NCBI RefSeq assembly: GCF_003994415.1
Contig: NZ_CP034689.1
Location: 3,286,001-3,350,000 of the forward strand
Origin: Achromobacter spanius
GTDB lineage: Bacteria > Pseudomonadota > Gammaproteobacteria > Burkholderiales > Burkholderiaceae_B
Length of the DNA: 64,000 bases
Direction of reading: 5' to 3'
The notes beneath the pieces were generated by a model. It was not told the DNA's origin and ran no database searches. It worked only from the letters and a program-made list of their open reading frames with translations. A program made the translations under genes and the position numbers. The first letter of the stretch is position 1, and each line of letters opens with the position of its first letter. Shown in pieces: positions 34,620 through 42,238 of this stretch.

Positions 34620-35888
34620 TTACAACCCCATCGCCTTGCGGTAATAGTCATAGAACGACCGGATCAGCACTTCGGTCACCATGTAGTCGGCCGGTTCGGT
34701 GTCGCGGCCGCCCATTTCCACGATGCCGCGCGCCTCGGGGTAGCCGGTCACGCCGATCTGCACCTGGTTCAGCATTTCGCTGTCATCCATCGACACGAAG
34801 CCGGCCGGGCCCAGCAGGTTGGCGTGCTTCAAGCGCAGCCGGGTCATTTCCTCGTCGTCGTCCTCGTAGCCGTAATAGGTAAAGACCAGTTCGTGCTCGG
34901 TGGGGCTGCGCGGAATGACGTGGCGGGTTTTCAGGGAATTGGCCTGGATGCCGAACTGCGCGGCCGGGAAGACCCAGGCGCCACCCACGCGGCCCCGGTT
35001 GAACTCGGCGCGCGGGGTCACGGTTTCCAGATCCAGCAATTCCAGGTCGTCACGGAAGCGGCTCATTTCCGTGGTGGCCTCGGTCTTCTTCTTGCCTTCG
35101 TTGTGCGAGACCATCACGCTGTGCGCGCCGCCGCCCGTGGGAATGCATTCCGACTTCGAATCCGCGCGCCACAGGCCGAAGGTGATGTAGAAGGTGTGCA
35201 GCAAGGTGGCGTGGTACGGGTCCTTCAGGTTTTCCAGGTACATCTTCCAGTTGCTGGGGATCAACTGGCGGCTGTAGCCCAGCAGCTTGAGCGGCTTGCC
35301 CGGCAGCATGTGATCAATTTCGGCCAGCACTTCCGGGCCGCAATAGTCTTCAAAGCTGGGCGCTTCTTCGGAAAACGTGGCCCAGATGGAGCCGCCCCGG
35401 TTCACGCTGCGCAGCTTGCGGATGCCGTTCTGCTTGGGATCGAAATCGCGCGGCATGCCGCCCTTGCCCATGGCGCCGCGCCGAAACGGCACGCCTTGCA
35501 GGTTGCCGTGCAGGTCGTAATTCCATTGGTGATACGGGCAGGTGAAGTCGGTGACGCGGCCGGTGTTCTGCCAGCAGATCTGCGCGCCGCGATGCGCGCA
35601 GCGGTTTTCCAGCACGTTCACGTCGCCGGTTTCGGTGCGCACCATGATGACCGGGCGGTTGCCGATCCAGTTGCGCTTGTAGCTGCCGGTTTCGGGCACT
35701 TCGCATTCCAGGCCCACGTAGTTCCAGGTCTGGCCGGCGAAGAACACGTCCATTTCCTTTTGGAAGATGGCGGGGTCGGTGTAGACCCAGTTGGGGATGC
35801 GCGTATAGCCCTCTTTGGGCCAGCGGCGTTCAAGATGGATGGGGGCCGTGGCGGGCGTGTCCAGCACGGCGGAATCGGAACAGGTCAT
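34620..35888 (-). CDS. Rieske aromatic-ring oxygenase, alpha subunit
   Basis: From ATG 35888 the product is 422 residues. The Rieske site is Cys97/His99 and Cys117/His120 (NRCAHRG, TCPYHQW). The mononuclear iron site fits Asp223, His226 and His231 in ENLKDPYHATLLH. The protein resembles the salicylate 5-hydroxylase (NagG) and anthranilate-type oxygenases in this region, which act on benzoates bearing ortho hydroxyl or amino groups. With the bicupin dioxygenase next door, a hydroxylation that yields a gentisate-like ring is likely. The true substrate is not known. Confidence 0.93.
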   Translation of the reverse strand: MTCSDSAVLDTPATAPIHLERRWPKEGYTRIPNWVYTDPAIFQKEMDVFFAGQTWNYVGLECEVPETGSYKRNWIGNRPVIMVRTETGDVNVLENRCAHRGAQICWQNTGRVTDFTCPYHQWNYDLHGNLQGVPFRRGAMGKGGMPRDFDPKQNGIRKLRSVNRGGSIWATFSEEAPSFEDYCGPEVLAEIDHMLPGKPLKLLGYSRQLIPSNWKMYLENLKDPYHATLLHTFYITFGLWRADSKSECIPTGGGAHSVMVSHNEGKKKTEATTEMSRFRDDLELLDLETVTPRAEFNRGRVGGAWVFPAAQFGIQANSLKTRHVIPRSPTEHELVFTYYGYEDDDEEMTRLRLKHANLLGPAGFVSMDDSEMLNQVQIGVTGYPEARGIVEMGGRDTEPADYMVTEVLIRSFYDYYRKAMGL

Positions 35889-35908
35889 GGCTTTTCCTTC
35901 AAGCAGAT

Positions 35909-36400
35909 TCAGATGGGCACGATCAGCGACGTGCGCACGCGGTAGTTGTCGTACACGCAGTCGCGGCGGCTGATGGCCAGGCCGTCGGGGGTGACACGCA
36001 GCACGTCCAGATAGCGGCCCACCATGTTCAGGCTGGGCTCGCGGTCGGACAGCGACTCCATGATGGCGAAGTTGGCTTGCGACACGATGTGGTCGCCCTG
36101 CACTTCCATCACGCGCACGCCGCTGATGAAGTGGCGCAGCGAACGCGGTTCGAACATGGTGGTTTCGCGCAGCGCGGTCACGCGGTCGCGCACCATGTTC
36201 TTGTTCATGCAATAGATCAGGCCCAGCGGCAGGCCGGCGTCGTGGTTCTCGCGGGACAGCACGCGGTAGTGGCAGTCTTCGGTGAAGAAGTCGGGCCACT
36301 CTTCCAGCCGCCCCTCGTCCAGGCAAAAGGCGTAGTCGTCGTAGAAGTCGCGCAGTTGCGCGCGCAGGGCCGGGGCGTCGGTCAGGTCGGTCAAGGTCAT
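35909..36400 (-). CDS. Rieske aromatic-ring oxygenase, beta subunit
   Basis: The product is 163 residues with the NTF2-like fold of the family: YDDYAFCLDEGRLEEWPDFF near residue 20 and a C-terminal YDNYRVRTSLIVPI end. Beta subunits make the structural alpha3beta3 hexamer and can influence substrate choice. It lies 20 bp upstream of the alpha gene and about 41 bp after the bicupin gene. Confidence 0.93.
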   Translation of the reverse strand: MTLTDLTDAPALRAQLRDFYDDYAFCLDEGRLEEWPDFFTEDCHYRVLSRENHDAGLPLGLIYCMNKNMVRDRVTALRETTMFEPRSLRHFISGVRVMEVQGDHIVSQANFAIMESLSDREPSLNMVGRYLDVLRVTPDGLAISRRDCVYDNYRVRTSLIVPI

Positions 36401-36441
36401 GGTGGGTCCGGAGTTCGTTTCGGGTATCGGCGCGGCTTGCT

Positions 36442-37542
36442 TCAGGACGCGGCCGCCAACTGCGCGCGGTTGCTTTCAAAACCGCTCTGGCTGCCCAGCG
36501 CCAGAATGGGTTCCTGCATGCGCTCCTGCCAGATCAGCGATTCCATGGCGATTTGCAGCGGGTGGTCTTGCACCGTCAGCGCGGACGTGGTTTCAGTGCC
36601 GGAATGGTGCGAATGCATGGCCCAGCCGGGCGCGGACAGGATCAGGTCGCCTGCCTTCCAGTCCAGCCGCACGCCGTTGACCTTGCTGTAGCCGTTGCCG
36701 CGCAGGTAATAGTTGATGGCCGACGAGCTGTGCCGGTGCGGCACGTGGTGGTTGTCCGGCGGCGACGACGAAATCGTGGCGAAGAAGCTGTGGGTGGTGC
36801 CGATGCGGCGTTCGGTGGCCGGGTTGTACAGCACGAACAGGCGGCGGCCGTTGTAGCCGCGCGCCATGTCTTCCACGGTGGGCAGGTAGCGCGACACCGC
36901 CTGCCAGGGCCAATGCAGCGCCTTGGATTCCAGCACGTCAATGTCGATCAGCCATTCATAGCCCATCAGCCACGCGCCCTCGGGCGTGATCTGTTCGCGC
37001 AGCGCAAGGTCGCGCGAACGCGCGGCGTCGGGCGCGCGCGGCGGCACGGGCTTGGTGTTGGCGTCGGCGGGCGGCACGTCGCCGTCGAACTCTTCCACGT
37101 AATGGATTTCCAGCTTTTCCAGCAAGGGCGCGTTCGAATACGACAAGCGCACCCAGGGCGTCTTGCCTTCGTTGCGGTACGAATGCACCTGCATGGCGGG
37201 GGTGTTCCAGACGTCCCAATGGCCCACGCGGATGTCGCGGCCGGCTACGGTTGCCACGCCCTCGCCGCTGATACAGATCTCCAGCATGTTGGAGTTCTTG
37301 CGCAGGTTGTAGGTGCGTTCGCCGGGGTTGACCACGTTGATGGTCACGTCGGTGCCCGGCGCCAGGCCCAACCCGGGCGCGGTGGCCTCGGGGTGGGTGA
37401 TGAGCGAGGCGCGGCGGCCGTTGTCGGGCCGGGGCGCGTCAATCAGCCGCGCGATTTCCAGATCGATGTCCTCTTTCGGGATCACGATGGACGGCCATTT
37501 GTTTTGTTCGCGGGGGCTGGCCCCGCTGACGTCGACGAACAT
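36442..37542 (-). CDS. Bicupin dioxygenase, gentisate 1,2-dioxygenase-like
   Basis: The product is 366 residues with two cupin domains. The second carries an iron-site pattern, His269-Arg-His271 (VPHRHSSSAINYYLRG) with a later His310 (GWAMHSHH). The first, about residues 84-130 (LEICISGEGVATVAGRD), lacks an HxH pair. In classical gentisate dioxygenases the iron site is in the N-terminal cupin, so the arrangement differs. It most likely cleaves the ring of the hydroxylated product made by the Rieske system. Salicylate, gentisate, hydroxynaphthoate or amino-hydroxybenzoate cleavage are all possible. Confidence 0.82.
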   Translation of the reverse strand: MFVDVSGASPREQNKWPSIVIPKEDIDLEIARLIDAPRPDNGRRASLITHPEATAPGLGLAPGTDVTINVVNPGERTYNLRKNSNMLEICISGEGVATVAGRDIRVGHWDVWNTPAMQVHSYRNEGKTPWVRLSYSNAPLLEKLEIHYVEEFDGDVPPADANTKPVPPRAPDAARSRDLALREQITPEGAWLMGYEWLIDIDVLESKALHWPWQAVSRYLPTVEDMARGYNGRRLFVLYNPATERRIGTTHSFFATISSSPPDNHHVPHRHSSSAINYYLRGNGYSKVNGVRLDWKAGDLILSAPGWAMHSHHSGTETTSALTVQDHPLQIAMESLIWQERMQEPILALGSQSGFESNRAQLAAAS

Positions 37543-37620
37543 GCTTGTCTCCTCTTGCTTCCGGCGCTTGCCGAATGTCTTGTTGAACGTTGTTTGGGCT
37601 CAGTGATCTGGCTTCAGACT

Positions 37621-38619
37621 TCAGGGCTGCGACAGCAGCAGGTTTTCGCGGGTCTGCGGCGGCAGCGCCACGCCCAGCCCGTGGTCGCGGGCGTGCTCGT
37701 ACACCACGCGCGCCATCGCCAGGTCAGACAGACCCATGCCCATGCCCTTGAAGATCGTCAGCCGGGCGTCGTCCGGGCGCGATTCGCCGGCCGCCAGCAG
37801 TTGACCCAGCACCGACACGCCCTGCCACGGCGCGCCATCGGCGCCATAGCGTTCACGCAATTCGCGCGAGCCCTTGCGGGCGTTTTCCAGGTCGTCCACC
37901 ACCACGCGGCTGGCCAGGCTGAACACGTCTTGCGCAAATTCCGCCTTGGCGGGCAGGATGGCGCCCACGGCGTTCAGGTGCCGACAGTTGGCCAGCATGG
38001 CCGCGTCCACGAAGGGTTCGACGGCGCGCGTGATCAGCGTGACGATCTCGGCGTCGGCCAACGCGTGTTCCAGGCTGGGAGACGCCTGGATATCAAAGGC
38101 GTACTTGCCCGCCACGCTGGCCACGAAGGCATGGCGCTTTTCCGGCGTGGGGCTGTAGACCCGCACCTGGCGCAAGGGGCGCACCGCCGCCAGCGCCGCC
38201 AGTTGCGTGACGGCTTGCGGGCCCGTGCCGATCAATGCCGCGCGGGTGGCGTCGGCCGGCGCCAGGGTGCGCGTGGCCACGCCGCTGATCGCCGCCGTGC
38301 GCAACATGCCCAGCGCGCGCGCTTCGATAATGGCGCGCAGCGTGCCCGTTGCCCCATCAAACAGGCTGAACAGCGACCCGCCGCCCGCCTTGGTGTGCAC
38401 CCAGGTCTTGAAACCCGCGTAGCCGCCCGGCCCCGTCTGCACGGAACCCAATGCATGCATTGAGCTGCCGTCGCCCCAGGTGGCCAGCGTCTTGGGCAGG
38501 TTGCGCGCTTCTTCGCGCGCCTGCGCCACCAGCATGTCTTGCAGCGCGTCGATGGCGCGCTGGATGTTCAGTGCCGAGACCACGTCCCGTTCCGTCAGAT
38601 ACCGCAGCGCCTCAGCCAT
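37621..38619 (-). CDS. Ornithine cyclodeaminase / mu-crystallin family protein
   Basis: The product is 332 residues with the family Rossmann motif ALIGTGPQAVTQLAALAAVR near residue 128 and the N-terminal TWGDGSSMHALGSVQTGPGG region. Members are NAD(P)H-dependent ketimine or imine reductases, amino acid dehydrogenases or cyclodeaminases. Such an enzyme is unusual in an aromatic pathway and suggests that a nitrogen-bearing intermediate occurs. It overlaps the FAH-family gene upstream by 8 bases. Confidence 0.87.
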   Translation of the reverse strand: MAEALRYLTERDVVSALNIQRAIDALQDMLVAQAREEARNLPKTLATWGDGSSMHALGSVQTGPGGYAGFKTWVHTKAGGGSLFSLFDGATGTLRAIIEARALGMLRTAAISGVATRTLAPADATRAALIGTGPQAVTQLAALAAVRPLRQVRVYSPTPEKRHAFVASVAGKYAFDIQASPSLEHALADAEIVTLITRAVEPFVDAAMLANCRHLNAVGAILPAKAEFAQDVFSLASRVVVDDLENARKGSRELRERYGADGAPWQGVSVLGQLLAAGESRPDDARLTIFKGMGMGLSDLAMARVVYEHARDHGLGVALPPQTRENLLLSQP

Positions 38620-39478
38620 GCGCGTCTCCTTGTTGGCGGGCGGGTTCGTCCGCCACCGTATTGACCAGCGTGCCGATGCCGGGGATGTCGACTTCCAGCG
38701 TGTCGCCCGCCACCATGAAGCGCGGCGGCTTGCGGCTGGACCCCACGCCTTCGGGGGTGCCGGTGGCGATGATGTCGCCCGGCGACAGCGGCGTGAACGC
38801 GCTGATGTAGGCGATGAGTTCGGGAATGGGAAAGATCAGGTCGGACACGTCGCCCTGCTGCATCAGCTCGCCATTCAGGCGCGAGATGACCTGCAGGCGC
38901 GCGGGGGCGCCCACTTCGTCAGCGGTGACCAGCCAGGGGCCAATGGCGCCGCTGCGCTCGAAGTTCTTGCCGGGCGTGACTTGCGCGTTGTGCTTTTGGA
39001 AGTCGCGCACCGAGTTTTCGGCCATACAGGTGTAGCCCGCCACGTGCGCCAGTGCGTCTTGCGCGGCAATGTGGCGCCCGCCCCGGCCGATCACCACCGC
39101 CAGTTCGCCTTCGTAGTCGAAACGGTCTGACGCGCGCGGCTTCCAGACGGCTTCGCGATGGCCCACCACGCTGTCGGCAAAGCGCGCAAACAGCGATGGG
39201 TGCGCCGGCAGGTCGCGGCCGGCCTCGGCCACGTGCCGACCGTAGTTCAGGCCCACGCAAAGGATCTTGCGCGGCGCTGGCACGGGCGGCAGCCATTGCA
39301 GGCCGGCCAAGGGCCTACAGGGCATGCCGTCGGCGCGGGCCGCGCCGGCGATCTCGTCCACGCCCGCTTCCAGGCCGGCGATGACGTCGGGCCATACGTG
39401 GGTCAACACCACGACGTCGCTGTCTCGCACGACGCCCCAGGCGTTACGCCCGGCTTCCACGAAGCTGATCAGCTTCAT
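38612..39478 (-). CDS. Fumarylacetoacetate hydrolase family protein
   Basis: From ATG 39478, preceded by AGGAGACAGG, the product is 288 residues; the frame extends to 39532 without a supported start. The FAH core is clear: LCVGLNYGRHVAEAG, metal ligands in FDYEGELAVVIGRGG, GKNFERSGAIGPWLV and the C-terminal IATGTPEGVG. Members hydrolyse fumarylpyruvate or maleylpyruvate, or isomerise/decarboxylate dienoates. It is first in the aromatic operon, facing the GntR gene over the operator region. Confidence 0.92.
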   Translation of the reverse strand: MKLISFVEAGRNAWGVVRDSDVVVLTHVWPDVIAGLEAGVDEIAGAARADGMPCRPLAGLQWLPPVPAPRKILCVGLNYGRHVAEAGRDLPAHPSLFARFADSVVGHREAVWKPRASDRFDYEGELAVVIGRGGRHIAAQDALAHVAGYTCMAENSVRDFQKHNAQVTPGKNFERSGAIGPWLVTADEVGAPARLQVISRLNGELMQQGDVSDLIFPIPELIAYISAFTPLSPGDIIATGTPEGVGSSRKPPRFMVAGDTLEVDIPGIGTLVNTVADEPARQQGDAHG

Positions 39479-39506
39479 TCCTGTCTCCTGTGCTTGCGGC
39501 CATAAA

Positions 39507-39535
39507 GCATGCATCTGGTGATTCCGTTGCATGCA
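39507..39535. promoter_or_regulatory. Weaker GCATGC palindromes near the aromatic operon start
   Basis: GCATGC (39507-39512) and TTGCATGCA (39527-39535) repeat the core of the two stronger downstream palindromes. They lie just upstream of the FAH-family start at 39478 and could be secondary GntR sites. Confidence 0.4.
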
Positions 39536-39577
39536 TTCGGGCGCTTATTTGCCTTCCGACCGCTGTTTTTCCGAATT

Positions 39578-39589
39578 ATTGCATGCAAT
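39578..39589. promoter_or_regulatory. GntR operator palindrome 1
   Basis: ATTGCATGCAAT is a perfect 12-bp palindrome followed by TTT. An identical copy starts exactly 52 bp further on. Operator function for the neighbouring GntR protein is inferred from symmetry, repetition and position. Confidence 0.65.
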
Positions 39590-39622
39590 TTTGATCAATC
39601 GCAAGGCCCGTTCGTGTTTTTA

Positions 39623-39651
39623 TTGACCGATTGCATGCAATTTTCTAGGTA
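39623..39651 (+). promoter_or_regulatory. gntR promoter with operator palindrome 2 in the spacer
   Basis: TTGACC (39623-39628) and TAGGTA (39646-39651) are 17 bp apart. The spacer contains the second ATTGCATGCAAT palindrome (39630-39641). A regulator bound there would block its own promoter. Confidence 0.6.
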
Positions 39652-39693
39652 CACTGGAGCCCCTTTCAGACACGTTTCAGCCGACGCCCTGCT

Positions 39694-40425
39694 ATGGCCG
39701 CACAGATCGATAAAGTGATTTCCGAACTTCGGGACATGGTGCTTTCGGGCGCTTTGCAACCGGGGGAACGGGTCGTGGAACTGCAGTTTTCGGCCCGCCT
39801 GGGCGTGTCGCGCACGCCGCTGCGCATTGCGCTGACCGAACTGGAAAAGGAAGGCCTGCTGGAACGCCTGCCGTCGCGCGGGTTCCGGGTGCGGGCGTTC
39901 ACGGTGGATGAAATTGGCGATGCGGTGGATGTGCGCGGCGTGCTGGAAGGCATGGCGGCGCGGCTGCTGGCCGAGCGCGGCGCCACACCCGAGGTGTTGG
40001 AACAACTGTCGCAAGCCGTGGAAGAAGGACGCACGTTGTTGGCGCCCGCGCGGCGCGACCCGAACACCACGGTGGATGCGCGTGCCTGGGGCCAGATCAA
40101 CCGCCGGTTTCATGAAATTCTGTGCGAAGCGGCGGGCAACCGCGCGCTGCTGTCCGCGCTGGAACACAACAACAAGACCCCGCTGGCGGGGCCCGCCGCG
40201 CTGACGCTGCCGTCTACCCCTTCTCTCCTGGAAACACCCTTTGTGCTGCGCGCGCAGGCCGATCACGAAGACCTGCTGCGCGCCATCACCCGGCGTGAAG
40301 CGGTGCGCGCGGAAAACCTGATGCGCGAACACGCTTACCGCAGCCGCGAAAACAAGCGGGTGTTGCTGGAATCGCTGCGCGGAAAGCTGTCGGCGCAACC
40401 GCTGTTGGCTGACCACAGCGCTTAG
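39694..40425 (+). CDS. GntR-family (FadR/FCD type) regulator of the aromatic operon
   Basis: The product is 243 residues with an N-terminal winged helix (LQFSARLGVSRTPLRIALTELEKEG would span residues 30-54) and an FCD-type all-helical effector domain from about residue 75. It is divergent from the ten-gene aromatic operon. The shared 215-bp region holds two identical 12-bp palindromes and two partial ones, so it probably represses both directions until an acid or CoA ligand binds. The ligand is likely a pathway intermediate. Confidence 0.92.
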   Translation: MAAQIDKVISELRDMVLSGALQPGERVVELQFSARLGVSRTPLRIALTELEKEGLLERLPSRGFRVRAFTVDEIGDAVDVRGVLEGMAARLLAERGATPEVLEQLSQAVEEGRTLLAPARRDPNTTVDARAWGQINRRFHEILCEAAGNRALLSALEHNNKTPLAGPAALTLPSTPSLLETPFVLRAQADHEDLLRAITRREAVRAENLMREHAYRSRENKRVLLESLRGKLSAQPLLADHSA

Positions 40426-40523
40426 CAATAAGACGGCCGAACGGGTCCAAAACCGCCCGGGCACGGCGGTTGCTGCGTGCTGGCTGACGCCGCACGTTGG
40501 CGGCACCTTCCAAGGTTGCCAAG

Positions 40524-41062
40524 ATGCCCGACATTGCCGAAATTTTTGCGTTGCAGGCCGGATTTGCCGAGATGTTCATCCGCGGCACCACCATGTACTG
40601 GGTGCTGTACGCGCTGCTGCGCCTGGCGGGCAGGCGCGATCTGGGTTCGTTGGGAGTCGCCGACCTGTTGGTGCTGGTCTTGGTGGCCGACGCGGGCGGC
40701 AATGCCATGTCGGGTGACTCGTATTCGATGGGCGACGGCATCATCGTGGTCACCACCATCGTGGGATGGAGCTTCCTCCTGGACCGGGTGGTGTATTACG
40801 TGCCCGCATTGCAGCGGTTTCTGGAGCCGCAACGCATCTGCCTGGTACGTAATGGCCGCATCATCGTGTCAGGCTTGAGAAGCGAACACATCAGCCGTGG
40901 CGAATTGATGGAACAGCTGCGGCTCAAGGGCGTGGGAAACCTGGCTAAGGTGAAACGCGCGTACCTGGAATCCACGGGCGAATTCAGCATCATCAGCGCC
41001 GACGAAGATATCCCCCTGCCCATTCCACGTTGGAAGAAGACAAGGACCCCGACCCCTGCTGA
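40524..41062 (+). CDS. YetF/DUF421-family membrane protein, stop lost by apparent indel
   Basis: The N-terminal half has membrane segments (MFIRGTTMYWVLYALLRLAG and GVADLLVLVLVADAGGNAM) and the DUF421 block LVRNGRIIVSGLRSEHISRG. As given, the frame has no stop and runs into the next gene, ending at 41789. Adding one C to the five-C run at 41012-41016 gives an ending EEDKDPDPC and a TGA at 41060-41062, which is the end I give. The start at ATG 40524 has AAGG upstream. Function of this family is poorly known; some members are linked to membrane or spore physiology. Confidence 0.75.
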
Positions 41063-41165
41063 GCTCGGCGGCATCTTCCTAGGAACGCGGATTGCTGGGG
41101 TATGCGTGGATCAAAGCTATCCATGTGTAATCAACGGCGCACCGCGCCACTCTTGGGAGACGTAC

Positions 41166-41789
41166 ATGAAAACTCGCACCCTGACTGCCGCCCTGCTTTC
41201 GGTGTCCGTGCTTGGCGCCGGCAATTTCGCCGTGGCGCAACAAACCGCTCCGACCACAACTCCTTCCACGGGCGCACCCGCTTCGCCCACTACGCCCGCC
41301 CCCGGCGCGCCCGCCGGCCAGATGGCGGCCGAGTCCAAGCTGGACAGCAACGACCGCGACTTTATTGAAGATGCCGCGCAGTCCGGACATATGGAAATCG
41401 AAGGCAGCAAGATGGCCTTGGAAAAGTCGCAGAACGCCGAGGTGAAGAAGTTCGCGCAGCAGATGATCGACGACCACACCAAGGCCGGCCAACGATTGGC
41501 GAGCCTGGCCAAGAGCAAGGGCGTTGAAGCCCCCACCGAACCGTCGTTGATGCAGAAAGCCAAGCTGAAGACGCTGGGCCTGCGCGATGAGGGGTTTGAC
41601 GAGGCCTATGCCGAAGGCGTGGGCGTGTCGGCCCACGAAGATGCCGTGAAGCTGTTTGAGCAAGCGTCAAACGAGGTCAAGGACCCCGAGTTGAAGCAGT
41701 TCGCCACGGAAACGCTGCCCAAGCTGCGGCAGCACTTGGAGATGGCCAAGACGCTGGAGCAAAGCGTAAAGAACGCCAAGCCGAAGTAA
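41166..41789 (+). CDS. DUF4142 periplasmic protein
   Basis: The product is 207 residues with a signal peptide (residues 1 to about 25, ending NFAVAQQ), a Thr/Pro/Ala-rich linker and a ferritin-like four-helix DUF4142 domain (FIEDAAQSGHMEIEGSKMAL, then FAQQMIDDHTKAGQRL). GGGAG lies upstream of the ATG, so it can be translated on its own although the yetF frame runs into it. DUF4142 proteins are widespread in Burkholderiales and of unknown function. It converges with the oxidase operon. Confidence 0.88.
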   Translation: MKTRTLTAALLSVSVLGAGNFAVAQQTAPTTTPSTGAPASPTTPAPGAPAGQMAAESKLDSNDRDFIEDAAQSGHMEIEGSKMALEKSQNAEVKKFAQQMIDDHTKAGQRLASLAKSKGVEAPTEPSLMQKAKLKTLGLRDEGFDEAYAEGVGVSAHEDAVKLFEQASNEVKDPELKQFATETLPKLRQHLEMAKTLEQSVKNAKPK

Positions 41790-41823
41790 GCATTGGCGGC
41801 AAGCAAAGGCTGGCCGGCCTGCA

Positions 41824-42234
41824 CTAGCCGCAGGCCGCCACCAGAAAGACCGGCACGGTCTGCCAGATGACCGCCAGGGCCGACAGCAAGCACAGCGCAG
41901 CGGTCAGCCAGACGTGGAAGCCGTCCAGGCCCCACTCCCTGACCCGCCTGGCTTGCCGCGCGGAGATAAGGGCCATGGCGGCCAAGGCCAGCGCCGTGCC
42001 GGCAAGTATCAACCACGATGACAGCGGCAGGCCCAATGCGGCCATGGCCAACGTAGAGCGTGGCCGCGCGCAGCCCAAGGCATTGACGATGTAGATGGCC
42101 AGGAAGTGCACCATCCAGATGGCCGGGCCGGCGATCAGGAACAAGAGATCGGTTCCGAATGGCGTCTTCTTCGTCTTCGTGGTGTTTCCGGTGTCCCCGG
42201 TGTTTGTGGCGTCGACCGCTTTGATGTTTTTCAT
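41824..42234 (-). CDS. Small membrane protein at the end of the oxidase operon
   Basis: The product is 136 residues with a charged N-terminus and three or four membrane segments (LLFLIAGPAIWMVHFLAIYIV, LIL AGTALALAAMALI and a C-terminal one). It begins 4 bp after the subunit I+III gene. Small membrane proteins of this kind accompany caa3/ba3 oxidases and may help assembly. I do not recognise a named family. Confidence 0.75.
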   Translation of the reverse strand: MKNIKAVDATNTGDTGNTTKTKKTPFGTDLLFLIAGPAIWMVHFLAIYIVNALGCARPRSTLAMAALGLPLSSWLILAGTALALAAMALISARQARRVREWGLDGFHVWLTAALCLLSALAVIWQTVPVFLVAACG

Positions 42235-42238
42235 GGCG

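Noticed and set aside
36553..38463. Plus-strand frame of 636 codons
   Set aside because: It is antisense to the bicupin and mu-crystallin-type genes, both supported by family motifs.
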